A stretch of DNA of 64,000 nucleotides. It comes from Chryseobacterium sp. W4I1. Its GTDB lineage: Bacteria; Bacteroidota; Bacteroidia; Flavobacteriales; Weeksellaceae. Each line of letters starts with the position of its first letter. The stretch's first letter is position 1. Location of the stretch: NCBI RefSeq assembly GCF_030816115.1, contig NZ_JAUSXQ010000001.1, positions 1,302,001 through 1,366,000 of the forward strand, read 5' to 3'. The notes under the pieces were generated by a model. It made no database searches, was not told the origin of the DNA, and saw only the letters and a list, made by a program, of their open reading frames with translations. Position numbers and translations under genes: made by a program. Shown in pieces: positions 37,137 to 46,343 of this stretch.

Positions 37137-38423
37137 TCAATCTCTTCGGCGTTTCACTTTCTTCTTCATCATCTTATGGGCAAAATCCTGTTCCTCGTAA
37201 TCTTCTCTTTGTGCTTCGGGCAATAAACTGCCCAAAGCTTCAAACAATCCATCTTCGGGTTGTCCAGTATTCAAAAAATCGAAAAAATGATGCGGATCTT
37301 CAGCAGGTAAATTCTCCTTATTGCTTGACTGGGAAGCTTTCTGTTGTGGCGGGTTGTTTTCTGTCTGGTCGGCTTTGACATTATTGTACCAATAATCATT
37401 AAAGTTATTAGCAGAAAACTCCTTTCCCAATCGTGACCCGTTCAATACTGTTCTTGATCGGTGATCAATATAAGTTATTCCATATATCCTGCCGTTCTCA
37501 TTTTTGCGAACAACAGTATCAATTCCTTCTTCTTTCAATTTATTTTTAAATGCCTGCTCATTTATTGAATAATGACGAGCATCAATAATCGATCTTTTCA
37601 AGCTTTGTTTGACCGGTTGATCATTGCTTTTGCTTTTAGAAGCAGTAAAGTGTTTTTGGAGAGCATCGATCCCTGCATTTTTCCCAAACAAAGATGCCTT
37701 GAATGGATTTCCTGCTTTTTTTCCTTGGTCATCTAAAGGAAAATAAAGCAATCCTCTTTTTAATTGACCTTTTAATTCTCCCTCCACTTTCTCCACAGTA
37801 ATATTAAATAGTGAAAGCAACGCATTATATTCCCCTAACGATTGAAATTGGTAGTAGGAGGTTATATGCCTTATTACCGATGCCATCTGGCTTTTGATAT
37901 CTCCAGACTTATAGTTGATCGGTCGAAAGATCTTATGATTTTGGTGAGGCTGTTTTTCAACTACTGATATAAGACCGAATTTCTTTTCCAGTTCCCGGCA
38001 GATCTTCATCGAACGGACCTTCTCAAATTGATCAGAGATCTTTTTTCCTTTTTCATCTATACAAACCGAAACAATATGGATATGACTCCGGTCGATATCC
38101 GTATGTTTGAATACTACAAAAGGCTGATTGCCATAACCCATTTCATTCATATACTGCTGAGCCATTTCTCTATATTGTTCATCGGAGACCATATCTTTAG
38201 GATTGGGATTCAGGGAAATATGCAACGTATGCTTTTCAGTCTTTCGGTTTGCCAACAGATAAGGTTCAAATGATTTAGCCAATTGCGCAACAGAATATTT
38301 CCCATCGGCTGTTTCAATCATTTTGTTTGTCAACAGGATCTCTCCTTTTTCCTGTTCCATTTTCAAATTGTTGTAGGACAGTGTGCCAAAAAGATTACTG
38401 CTTCTTCCAATTTTTGCGATCAT
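37137..38423 (-). CDS. mobB: MobB relaxase
   Basis: The protein has 428 residues. The N-terminal 180 residues carry the MOBP-type relaxase pattern of Bacteroidota elements: MIAKIGRSSNLFGTLSYNN at the start and the metal-binding histidine motif KHTDIDRSHIHIVSV. A candidate catalytic Tyr is in the LSYNN segment. The C-terminal half is charged and disordered-looking. It nicks oriT and leads the strand into the recipient. mobA is immediately upstream on the same strand, with one base between them. Confidence 0.88.
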   Translation of the reverse strand: MIAKIGRSSNLFGTLSYNNLKMEQEKGEILLTNKMIETADGKYSVAQLAKSFEPYLLANRKTEKHTLHISLNPNPKDMVSDEQYREMAQQYMNEMGYGNQPFVVFKHTDIDRSHIHIVSVCIDEKGKKISDQFEKVRSMKICRELEKKFGLISVVEKQPHQNHKIFRPINYKSGDIKSQMASVIRHITSYYQFQSLGEYNALLSLFNITVEKVEGELKGQLKRGLLYFPLDDQGKKAGNPFKASLFGKNAGIDALQKHFTASKSKSNDQPVKQSLKRSIIDARHYSINEQAFKNKLKEEGIDTVVRKNENGRIYGITYIDHRSRTVLNGSRLGKEFSANNFNDYWYNNVKADQTENNPPQQKASQSSNKENLPAEDPHHFFDFLNTGQPEDGLFEALGSLLPEAQREDYEEQDFAHKMMKKKVKRRRD

Positions 38424-38424
38424 T

Positions 38425-38865
38425 TTATTCCATTTTTTTCAGATGCTTTCGTTCAAATTCCTCTGTCAGCTGCATCACTTTTTTGAAAATCTCAACCATT
38501 TCAGCAGTGTTCTTCTCCAGTTTATAAAGAAGGGCAGCTGCTTTTTTCTCAGAAAAATTGTGGTACAGGATCTTCACGATCTGATTATAGTTCACCCCTA
38601 CAGCCCGGAACTGGCTATGAAATGAGGTTAACCGCATATAGAAATCCATCGTTCCCTTATCTAATTTCACGGTCCTGATCGTCTTTTCGAAAATGCAGGA
38701 GGTTATAAAATGGGCTTTTACATTCATCCCAGACTGGTCAAAAAGTTCAAGAAAGCGTGAATGTTCTACCTCATTAAATGAGATGGTATATCGAATCTTG
38801 GCAGGATCTGCCTTTGGACGGCGTCCTGTCTTTTTTTGTGGTTTACCGCTATGTTCATTCATCAT
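38425..38865 (-). CDS. mobA: MobA relaxosome accessory protein
   Basis: The start is set at an ATG at 38865 (MMNEHSGKPQKKTGRRPKA). The frame upstream runs through the oriT hairpin and is not coding. The protein has 146 residues with a basic N-terminus, a ribbon-helix-helix-like IRYTISFNEVEHSRFLELF and a C-terminal coiled region (AVGVNYNQIVKILYHNFSEK), typical of MobA/BmgB-type proteins that bend oriT for the relaxase. It is transcribed away from the hairpin and leads into mobB. Confidence 0.82.
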   Translation of the reverse strand: MMNEHSGKPQKKTGRRPKADPAKIRYTISFNEVEHSRFLELFDQSGMNVKAHFITSCIFEKTIRTVKLDKGTMDFYMRLTSFHSQFRAVGVNYNQIVKILYHNFSEKKAAALLYKLEKNTAEMVEIFKKVMQLTEEFERKHLKKME

Positions 38866-38922
38866 CTGTCCAATTAATTTTATAAAACATCGACTTCGGA
38901 GATTGTTTTTCAGCTCCCGGCA

Positions 38923-38980
38923 GGGCAAGTTGTTTTGAGCATCCGAAAACGTTTCGAGATGCTCAAAACACAACTTGCCC
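38923..38980. other. Likely oriT inverted repeat
   Basis: GGGCAAGTTGTTTTGAGCA at 38923 pairs with TGCTCAAAACACAACTTGCCC ending at 38980 with one base of slippage. The loop itself contains CGAAA/TTTCG. It forms a hairpin of about 58 nt directly upstream of mobA, where oriT lies in related elements. Smaller hairpins follow (CTTTCGGGTGAAAG and TCCGGCATACCGGA, 38981-39034). Confidence 0.65.
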
Positions 38981-39035
38981 CTTTCGGGTGAAAGGATAAA
39001 TCCATAATACAATAGATTCAATCCGGCATACCGGA

Positions 39036-39482
39036 GTCTTAAGGTTTGAAAAGATTAAGATCCAGTAGTATGTCCATCTCCTTTAACAAAGTAAACAACT
39101 ATTCCTAACAGAGCCGATGTCATTCATAAAGCCAAACAAAACCACTTCAAGCCAAAGGCAACCATTGAAAAGCTAAGTGTCAATGGATATCAGTTATTTG
39201 TATGAGAATGTCAGCCGGCTTGCCGTATGGCAAAATTGTTTGAAATCGTGCAGGCAAACATTCAGTAGATCAAGCTTTCCAGGTTGCAGGAATGCCGGTG
39301 AGAGAAAGATCATCCAGGAATTACATCCTGACTGATGTAGAAAATGCATTCACGGAGCCACAATTGACTGATTGATAGCCGGACTTCAAGATAGCTTTCA
39401 AGCGTGCTTGATCTCATCCAGCTTTACTGAAAGACATTCTGCTAGATATTCTAAGAAATGTTCAACTATAAAATCAGAAAAA
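39036..39482. other. Spacer between oriT and traA
   Basis: These 447 bases lie between the divergent mob and tra operons. Coding frames here lack character. It probably carries the promoters of both operons, but no TAnnTTTG box stands out. Confidence 0.4.
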
Positions 39483-40250
39483 ATGGAAACAAAAAAGCAA
39501 CCAGTAATTATTGCCTTCTCCACTCAAAAAGGAGGCGTAGGAAAAAGCACTTTCACAGCCCTTTTGGCCAGTATCCTTCATTATCGTCTGGATTATAATG
39601 TCGCCGTGTTCGACTGTGACTTTCCACAGTACAGTTTGATACAGATGAGAGAGAGGGATCTTAAAACGGTGATGCAAAATGAGCTATTAAAAAAAATGGC
39701 TCATAAGCAGTTTACCACCATCAATAAAAAATCGTATCCTGTTTTTCAAAGCAAGACCGACACCGTTTTGAAAGAGCTTGAAGAATATCTTGCTAATGCC
39801 GAAATTGTTCCGGACTTCGTTTTTCTGGATCTGCCAGGCACAGTCAATACGGCTGGTATTCTAAGTACACTCGCCAATGTTCACCATATTTTTTCTCCTA
39901 TCACGGCAGACCGGGTTGTCCTGGAAAGCACCCTGAGTTTTACGGATGTTCTGACCAATGTGCTGATGAAGAAAAAGCATACCGAGATCAAAAGCATTCA
40001 TCTTTTCTGGAATCAGGTCGATGGCAGGGAAAAAACGCCATTGTATAAAAATTACGGAAAGGTTATCAAAGATCTGGGTATTTCATTAATGGAGACCTCC
40101 ATAAGCGACAGCAAGAGATTTAGAAAAGAAGGCGAGATGGTCGCAAAAACCGTTTTCCGATCAACCTTACTGCCTGCAGACCCTAAATTGATGGCATTAT
40201 GCAGACTTGATCAGTTTATGGATGAGTTTTTGAGAATTGTAAAATTGTAA
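39483..40250 (+). CDS. traA: TraA, ParA-family ATPase
   Basis: The ATG at 39483 is chosen over 37 codons of non-conserved upstream frame. The protein has 255 residues, with the ParA deviant Walker A in STQKGGVGKSTFTALLA and 'VAVFDCDFPQYSL' as the Walker A' strand. Walker B is in DFVFLDLPGTVNTAGIL. In CTnDOT-type elements TraA leads the tra operon and is thought to act in partition or positioning of the transfer complex. It is followed after four bases by the DUF3408 gene. Confidence 0.85.
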   Translation: METKKQPVIIAFSTQKGGVGKSTFTALLASILHYRLDYNVAVFDCDFPQYSLIQMRERDLKTVMQNELLKKMAHKQFTTINKKSYPVFQSKTDTVLKELEEYLANAEIVPDFVFLDLPGTVNTAGILSTLANVHHIFSPITADRVVLESTLSFTDVLTNVLMKKKHTEIKSIHLFWNQVDGREKTPLYKNYGKVIKDLGISLMETSISDSKRFRKEGEMVAKTVFRSTLLPADPKLMALCRLDQFMDEFLRIVKL

Positions 40251-40254
40251 AAAG

Positions 40255-40651
40255 ATGAACAATGATAAAAAGACCAGCGAAGACAACGGTATCGATGAAC
40301 AATATCTGATGTCTATAATGGCTGGCAGCACAAAGAAGGAACCGCAGAGCCAAGAACATGACTCCTCAAAGGAAACGTTAATTAGGAAACAAAAAATGAA
40401 AGGCAAAAAAAGTGTTGAAATTACTTATGCGGAACAGTTTCTAACCCATCACACGATGACCAAGCGCGGTGATAAAAGTATTTACATCCGCCCGGAATAT
40501 CATGAACGACTTTCGCCGTATCATCCAAATCATTGCCGAAGATCAGATCCCTCTGTACGCTTATCTCGATAATATTTTGGCTTACCACTTCGAGACGTTT
40601 GAAAAAGAGATCACAGATGATTTCAACAAAAAATACCGTCCAATCTTTTAA
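40255..40651 (+). pseudogene. traB: TraB-type DUF3408 protein, frameshifted
   Basis: The frame from 40255 encodes the usual N-terminal linker and 'SIYIRPEYHERLS' then goes off frame (PYHPNHCRR). The next frame supplies the missing C-terminus (RRIIQIIAEDQIPLYAYLDN, then ending FNKKYRPIF at 40651). Removing one C from 'tcgccgtatc' at about 40516 restores HERLSRIIQIIAED. DUF3408 proteins of tra operons are small and accessory. As written, the protein is broken. A sequencing error is possible. Confidence 0.75.
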
Positions 40652-40662
40652 TACTTGATCTT

Positions 40663-41286
40663 ATGGAACAATTAATTATTATAGGTTTGTTAGTCATTAT
40701 CATCCTAATTCTGTGGGATAAGAAATTTTCAAACCACCATCTTCAGGAAAAAAATACTGAAACGCAGCTCGATTTGCCCTCTATTATTGGAGAAACAAAG
40801 AAAGAAGAGAGGAAACCAGTGCCATCTGATGCTGATCAAGGCCAGAAGGAATCTATCGTAACAAAACCAAATAATTTTGATTCAGAAACTACGGAGGAGG
40901 TATTTGAACTTATTGCTTCAAGGAAAGAACTTGACGACATACTGGTTAAAAGTAATGATTGGGATGGCGAGGAAGAAGACTGGCAATATCAGGATGATTC
41001 TAAAATTGAAAGCGGGTTTGCTACAGGGGTTACCTTCCAGGAATTGAGTACTGCGGATCAGCTGCTTCAACAGGACGTGTTGGAACCTGATTTGGAACGA
41101 CAAGCAGTCGATATTATTCAAAAAATTCAGGGAACCGAGCTTTTTGATCTTTTAGAGAATTCATTAGGAGATGCTTCAAAAAGAATTGCCAGCTTACTAA
41201 GCTCAAGCATTTCAAAAGATGACGAGATCGTTTCTTCTATGCAAAGTGATTCTCCGGACAGTTTCGATATTAGGGAGTTTGTTTAG
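40663..41286 (+). CDS. traD: TraD-like conjugal transfer protein
   Basis: The protein has 207 residues, with one N-terminal membrane helix (LIIIGLLVIIILILWDKKF) and a long acidic, low-complexity middle. A short C-terminal helical region (ADQLLQQDVLEPDLERQAVD) resembles the TraD proteins that follow the DUF3408 genes in flavobacterial elements. The assignment depends on position and general layout. The reverse-oriented YhcG gene breaks the operon after it. Confidence 0.6.
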   Translation: MEQLIIIGLLVIIILILWDKKFSNHHLQEKNTETQLDLPSIIGETKKEERKPVPSDADQGQKESIVTKPNNFDSETTEEVFELIASRKELDDILVKSNDWDGEEEDWQYQDDSKIESGFATGVTFQELSTADQLLQQDVLEPDLERQAVDIIQKIQGTELFDLLENSLGDASKRIASLLSSSISKDDEIVSSMQSDSPDSFDIREFV

Positions 41287-41366
41287 GCAAATTCCCTTTT
41301 TAAATTTTTTTAAAACTCAGATCATATAATCCATGCCTTGACTTCGATGATATTATATTGAGAGAT

Positions 41367-42341
41367 TTATCTAGTATGGTCAAACAACTCATGCAATTTC
41401 TTCTGCAGAACTTTTTTGTCCGGAAGCTGAGTCTTGTATTCAGAGACCATGGTTGGAGACAGACTTCTGCTTAGCGCATATTCTACCACCTCGCTATCTT
41501 TGTCTTTACACAGCAGTACGCCAATACTTGGGTTTTCATTCTGGCGCTTGACATCCCTGTCCAGTGCCTCCAGATAAAAGTTAAGCTGTCCTAGATGCTC
41601 GGGTTTAAATTTATCTGCCTTAAGTTCAAATGCGACCAGACATTGCAGACCTCTGTGGAAGAATAACAGATCGATATAAAAATCAGAATTTCCCACTTGC
41701 ACTTTGTACTCTTCGCTGATAAAAAGAAAATCTCTGCCTAATTCCAGGATGAAGTTTTTCATCTGCTGTATCAGTCCTTTTTGGAGATCGCTTTCATTGA
41801 ACGTTTCGGGTAAATTCAAAAAGTCAAAGACATAGCTGTCCTTAAAGGTATTGGCAATGTCTGCGTTGGTTTCTCTCAACACTGTTGAGAGTTTTGAATT
41901 TCCGATCATGGTTCTTTCAAAAAGGCTGCTGGAAATTTGCCTCTCAAGTTCCCTAAAACTGTAATTTTCCTGCTTTGTGAGTTTGATGTAAAATTCCTGT
42001 TCTTCAATTGTTTTGCAACGTGAAAATATAGCCAGATTATGGGACCAGCTGATTTCTCTCAACAGTGTTGAGATTTTTGGAAACTCCTTGTAGGTTTCAT
42101 AAAACTGCTTCATTCTCCAAAGATTCTTATCCGAAAATCCTTTGATGTCAGGCTCACTGGTCTGGATATAATGAGATAATTCTTTGACCACAGATTGTCC
42201 CCATTCACTTAATTCCACCTTTCTACTGATATATTCACCAATATTCCAATATAAAGTGATTAGTTCTGCATTGACTGTTTTTATAGCATTGTTACGAGAC
42301 CGCTTGATAAGTTCAATAATGTCGGTGAACCTTTTATCCAT
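41367..42341 (-). CDS. YhcG/DUF1016 PDDEXK-nuclease family protein
   Basis: The protein has 324 residues. The N-terminal DUF1016 domain (residues 1-150) shows LYWNIGEYISRKV, WGQSVVKELS, GFSDKNLWRMKQFYETY and ISWSHNLAIFSRC. The C-terminal YhcG nuclease domain shows FYIDLLFFHRGLQCLVAFEL followed by KADKFKPEHLGQL, giving D...E-x-K of the PD-(D/E)XK fold, then NPSIGVLLCKDKDSEVVEYA. The molecular role is not settled; relatives occur in mobile elements and restriction loci. It is on the opposite strand inside the tra operon, between traD and traE, and is likely to be cargo. Confidence 0.88.
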   Translation of the reverse strand: MDKRFTDIIELIKRSRNNAIKTVNAELITLYWNIGEYISRKVELSEWGQSVVKELSHYIQTSEPDIKGFSDKNLWRMKQFYETYKEFPKISTLLREISWSHNLAIFSRCKTIEEQEFYIKLTKQENYSFRELERQISSSLFERTMIGNSKLSTVLRETNADIANTFKDSYVFDFLNLPETFNESDLQKGLIQQMKNFILELGRDFLFISEEYKVQVGNSDFYIDLLFFHRGLQCLVAFELKADKFKPEHLGQLNFYLEALDRDVKRQNENPSIGVLLCKDKDSEVVEYALSRSLSPTMVSEYKTQLPDKKVLQKKLHELFDHTR

Positions 42342-42531
42342 GATTGTCTTTTTTGAAATTCCCTACAAATTTACAATTAATTATAAACGAATGCTGGTAA
42401 GTGCCTTGTTAGTTGAAAGCCAAAAGATTCCTGATAACGCCATTAGCCTAAAATAATTCCAAGGCTCAAACATCTTTGTCCCATAGTTCCGCAAAGTGCG
42501 GCACACCATAACAAATTGATGTGTTTCAATT

Positions 42532-42837
42532 ATGAAAAAACAAAGAAAAAAACTACTGGTATCAGGTTTAACCTTTATGGCAGTAACAGGTGTATTTGCC
42601 CAAGGCAATGGTACCGCAGGGATCAACGAAGCTACTCAGATGGTCACCTCTTATTTTGAACCGGCTACCCAATTGATCTATGCCATCGGGGCAGTCGTCG
42701 GACTCATTGGAGGGGTTAAGGTTTACAACAAGTTCAGCAGCGGTGATCCTGACACAAGCAAGACTGCTGCAAGCTGGTTTGGAGCATGTATATTCCTGAT
42801 CGTCGCTGCAACCATTCTTCGCTCATTCTTCCTTTAA
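42532..42837 (+). CDS. traE: TraE (DUF4134)
   Basis: The protein has 101 residues: a signal sequence (to about residue 24, VFAQG), then two membrane helices (LIYAIGAVVGLIGGVKVYNK and a C-terminal SWFGACIFLIVAATILRSFFL). This is the layout of DUF4134/TraE, a VirB2-like pilin or channel subunit. It starts the second part of the tra operon. The 190 bases upstream contain a GTTCCGCAAAGTGCGGCAC hairpin that may affect expression. Confidence 0.85.
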   Translation: MKKQRKKLLVSGLTFMAVTGVFAQGNGTAGINEATQMVTSYFEPATQLIYAIGAVVGLIGGVKVYNKFSSGDPDTSKTAASWFGACIFLIVAATILRSFFL

Positions 42838-42848
42838 AAATTATTGTT

Positions 42849-43181
42849 ATGAATACCTATCATATCAATAAAGGCATTGGAAGAACAGTGGAGTTTAAAG
42901 GACTCAAAGCACAGTACCTGTTCATTTTTGCAGGGGGATTATTGGGAATACTCGTATTCGTGATGATCATGTACATGGCTGGAATTAATACGTATCTCTG
43001 TTTAATTCTCGGAGGAATCAGTAGTGGCCTTCTTATCTGGCAGACGTTCGCACTGAATGGAAAATACGGTGAGTACGGACTTATGAAAATGGAAGCCCGT
43101 AAGAAACATCCCAAATACATCATCAGCCGAAGGAGTATTTATCGATATCTGAAAACTAAACGTAAGAGTGCTTCGATATGA
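42849..43181 (+). CDS. traF: TraF (DUF4133)
   Basis: The ATG at 42849 (MNTYHINKGIGRTVEFKGLK) is the conserved family start. Two membrane helices follow (YLFIFAGGLLGILVFVMIMY and TYLCLILGGISSGLLIWQTF), then a basic C-terminus. DUF4133/TraF is a VirB3-like component that recruits the VirB4 ATPase. Its stop overlaps the start of traG by four bases, a common coupling in these operons. It is 110 residues long, the usual size. Confidence 0.85.
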   Translation: MNTYHINKGIGRTVEFKGLKAQYLFIFAGGLLGILVFVMIMYMAGINTYLCLILGGISSGLLIWQTFALNGKYGEYGLMKMEARKKHPKYIISRRSIYRYLKTKRKSASI

Positions 43182-45688
43182 GAAATTCTTCCAAGGCAGC
43201 AACGTTGGAAAGTAAATTTCCATTGCTGGCAATTGAAAATGATTGCATTATTTCAAAAGGTGCTGATGTTACAGTTTGCTTTAAAGTAAGACTTCCTGAA
43301 TTGTTTACCGTCGCTTCCACTGAATACGAAGCCATGCATTCCGCATGGTTCAAAGCAATTAAAACGCTTCCTGACTATACGGCTGTACATAAGCAGGACT
43401 GGTTTATCAAAGAAAACTATAATCCTGATCTGTCGAAAGAAAACCAGAGTTTTCTATCAAAATCTTTTGAAAGACATTTCAATGAGAGACCATTCTTAAA
43501 CCATTACTGTTACCTGTTCATTACGAAGACCAGTAGGGAGAGAATGAGGATGCAGAGCAACTTCTCATCCCTGTGCAAAGGAAAGCTGATCCCAAAGGAG
43601 ATCAAAGACAAAGAGGTGATCAGTCGCTTTATGGAAGCAGTCGATCAGTTCGAAAGAATTATGAATGACAGCGGCTATATCCATCTGGAGAGAATGACCG
43701 AAGATGAGATATCAGGAACTGCCGAACGATCTGGAATACTAGAACAATACCTGACCTTGTCGAGAGAATCGAATCCTTCTTTACAGGATATCAAACTCGG
43801 ATCGGAAGAAATGCGCATCGGCAACAAGCGTATCAGTATGCATACTTTATCCGATACCGATGATTTGCCAGGAACAGTCTCATCACACAGCCGCTATGAA
43901 AAGTTAAGCACAGATCGCAGTGACTGTCTGCTGTCTTTTGCTTCTCCGGTGGGACTTCTTTTAAGCTGCAATCACATATACAACCAGTACCTGTTCATTG
44001 ACAACAGTGATGAGAATCTGTCTAAGTTTGAAAAATCTGCCAGAAATATGCATTCACTGGCAAGATACAGCAGAGCTAATCAGATCAACAAGGAATGGAT
44101 CGAGAAATACCTCAACGAAGCGCATTCTTATGGTTTGCAATCCATCCGCGCTCATTTCAATGTGATGTCCTGGTCTGATAACCCTGCTGAGCTAAAGCAG
44201 TTGAAAAATGATACAGGAAGTGCTTTAGCCCTCATGGAATGTAAACCTCGTCATAATACCACTGATACAGCCACTCTCTATTGGGCAGGCATTCCGGGAA
44301 ATGCAGGTGATTTCCCGAGTGAAGAAAGCTTTTACACGTTCATCGAACCGGCCTTGTGCTTTTTCACCCAAGAGACCAATTACCAGGACTCTCCTTCACC
44401 GTTCGGTATCAAGATGGCTGACCGCCTCACCGGTAAACCCATTCATTTGGATATCTCCGATCTCCCGATGAAGCAGGGGATTATCACCAATAGAAATAAG
44501 TTTATTCTTGGACCTTCCGGAAGTGGTAAATCTTTCTTCACCAACCATATGGTACGACAGTATTATGAACAGGGCGCACATGTGCTGTTGGTCGATACCG
44601 GAAATTCCTACCAGGGATTATGTGAACTTATTAAAGGTAAAACCAAAGGAGAGGATGGGGTATATTTCACCTATACAGAAGACAATCCTATTGGATTCAA
44701 TCCATTCTACACCGATGACGGAATCTTTGATATCGAAAAACGGGAGAGTATCAAAACATTGATTTTAACGCTATGGAAAAGAGACGATGAACCTCCAACC
44801 CGTTCAGAGGAAGTCGCTTTGTCCAATGCTGTAAGCGGCTACATTGAACAGATTAAGCGTAACGATCAGCATCCCTCATTCAATGGATTCTATGAGTACG
44901 TCAAAATGGATTATCAGAAAGTACTGGAGCAAAAGAAAGTCAGGGAAAAGGATTTTGACATAGCCAATTTTCTCAATGTTTTAGAGCCTTATTACAAAGG
45001 CGGGGAGTATGACTATCTGCTCAATTCAGAAAAACAGCTGGACTTGCTATCCAGGCGTTTTATTGTTTTTGAAATTGATGCCATTAAAGATCATAAAATT
45101 CTGTTTCCCATTGTGACCATTATCATTATGGAAGTCTTTATCAATAAGATGCGAAGACTCAAAGGAATCAGAAAACTGATCCTTATCGAAGAGGCCTGGA
45201 AAGCAATTGCGAAAGAAGGGATGGCAGAATACATTAAATATCTTTTCAAGACAGTCAGGAAATTCTTTGGTGAAGCCATTGTGGTGACTCAGGAAGTAGA
45301 TGATATTATCCAGTCACCGATTGTGAAGGAAAGTATTATTAACAATTCGGACTGTAAAATTCTTCTTGACCAGCGTAAGTATATGAATAAGTTCGATGAC
45401 ATTCAGGCGATGCTGGGATTGACTGATAAAGAAAAATCTCAGGTACTATCCATTAATATGAACAATGATCATAGAAGATTGTATAAGGAAGTTTGGATTG
45501 GATTGGGTGGAACGCACTCTGCCGTCTACGCAACGGAGGTTTCAACCGAGGAATATCTGGCTTATACCACTGAAGAAACAGAAAAGATGGAAGTGATCAA
45601 CCTTGCATCAGAACTTGACGGTAATGTAGAGCATGCCATCAAGCGGATTTCTCTCAAGAGAATCAAATCGAATACGAAAGACAATTAA
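43178..45688 (+). CDS. traG: TraG, VirB4-like conjugation ATPase
   Basis: At 836 residues it is the usual TraG length. An N-terminal domain of about 400 residues is followed by the ATPase part with Walker A GPSGSGKSFFTNHMV and Walker B KLILIEEAWKAIA. Conserved VTQEVDDIIQSPIVKESIIN and LDQRKYMNKFDDI segments follow. It powers pilus or channel assembly at the inner membrane. It overlaps traF and is 21 bases before traI. No damage was seen. Confidence 0.93.
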   Translation: MRNSSKAATLESKFPLLAIENDCIISKGADVTVCFKVRLPELFTVASTEYEAMHSAWFKAIKTLPDYTAVHKQDWFIKENYNPDLSKENQSFLSKSFERHFNERPFLNHYCYLFITKTSRERMRMQSNFSSLCKGKLIPKEIKDKEVISRFMEAVDQFERIMNDSGYIHLERMTEDEISGTAERSGILEQYLTLSRESNPSLQDIKLGSEEMRIGNKRISMHTLSDTDDLPGTVSSHSRYEKLSTDRSDCLLSFASPVGLLLSCNHIYNQYLFIDNSDENLSKFEKSARNMHSLARYSRANQINKEWIEKYLNEAHSYGLQSIRAHFNVMSWSDNPAELKQLKNDTGSALALMECKPRHNTTDTATLYWAGIPGNAGDFPSEESFYTFIEPALCFFTQETNYQDSPSPFGIKMADRLTGKPIHLDISDLPMKQGIITNRNKFILGPSGSGKSFFTNHMVRQYYEQGAHVLLVDTGNSYQGLCELIKGKTKGEDGVYFTYTEDNPIGFNPFYTDDGIFDIEKRESIKTLILTLWKRDDEPPTRSEEVALSNAVSGYIEQIKRNDQHPSFNGFYEYVKMDYQKVLEQKKVREKDFDIANFLNVLEPYYKGGEYDYLLNSEKQLDLLSRRFIVFEIDAIKDHKILFPIVTIIIMEVFINKMRRLKGIRKLILIEEAWKAIAKEGMAEYIKYLFKTVRKFFGEAIVVTQEVDDIIQSPIVKESIINNSDCKILLDQRKYMNKFDDIQAMLGLTDKEKSQVLSINMNNDHRRLYKEVWIGLGGTHSAVYATEVSTEEYLAYTTEETEKMEVINLASELDGNVEHAIKRISLKRIKSNTKDN

Positions 45689-45709
45689 ATCAATTAAAAT
45701 TTTATAACA

Positions 45710-46342
45710 ATGAAAAATTTAATCATTAAAACACTAATGGTAGGCTTCTTTGCTACCGTAACCTACACCAAAGCACAATTTGTAGTAACCGATCCTGCTA
45801 ATCTGGCATCAGGTATTTTGAATTCAGCCAATGAGATTGTACAGACTTCATCAACAGTATCCAACGTTGTTAAGAACTTCAATGAAGTTAAGAAAGTGTA
45901 TGAACAGGGTAAGGAATATTATGACCAGCTAAAAGCCATCAACAATCTGGTAAAAGATGCCAGAAAGGTTCAGCAGACCGTTCTTTTGGTAGGTGATGTT
46001 TCTGAGATGTATGTGAATAATTTCGGTAAAATGCTGAATGACCCCAACTTTAATGCTCAGGAATTAGCTTCTATTGCTAATGGTTATTCTGCGCTTCTTA
46101 CGGAGAGCACGGAGCTGCTGAAAGAACTTAAGGAAATTATTACCTCCAACGGCCTATCCCTTAATGATAAGGAAAGAATGGATGTTGTTGATCGAGTTTA
46201 CAAGGAGGTCAAGGAATATCATAATCTGGTAAGATACTATACCAACAAAAATATTTCGGTGAGCTATCTGAGAGCAAAAAAACAGAATAACACCCAGAGG
46301 GTGTTAAATCTCTACGGAACCTCCAATCAAAAATACTGGTAA
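45710..46342 (+). CDS. traI: TraI (DUF4141)
   Basis: The protein has 210 residues: a signal peptide (MKNLIIKTLMVGFFATVTYTKAQ) and a helical, exported domain (FVVTDPANLASGILNSANEI) typical of DUF4141/TraI, a VirB5-like periplasmic component. The C-terminus NTQRVLNLYG is also conserved. It lies directly before traJ with one base between. Confidence 0.85.
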   Translation: MKNLIIKTLMVGFFATVTYTKAQFVVTDPANLASGILNSANEIVQTSSTVSNVVKNFNEVKKVYEQGKEYYDQLKAINNLVKDARKVQQTVLLVGDVSEMYVNNFGKMLNDPNFNAQELASIANGYSALLTESTELLKELKEIITSNGLSLNDKERMDVVDRVYKEVKEYHNLVRYYTNKNISVSYLRAKKQNNTQRVLNLYGTSNQKYW

Positions 46343-46343
46343 T

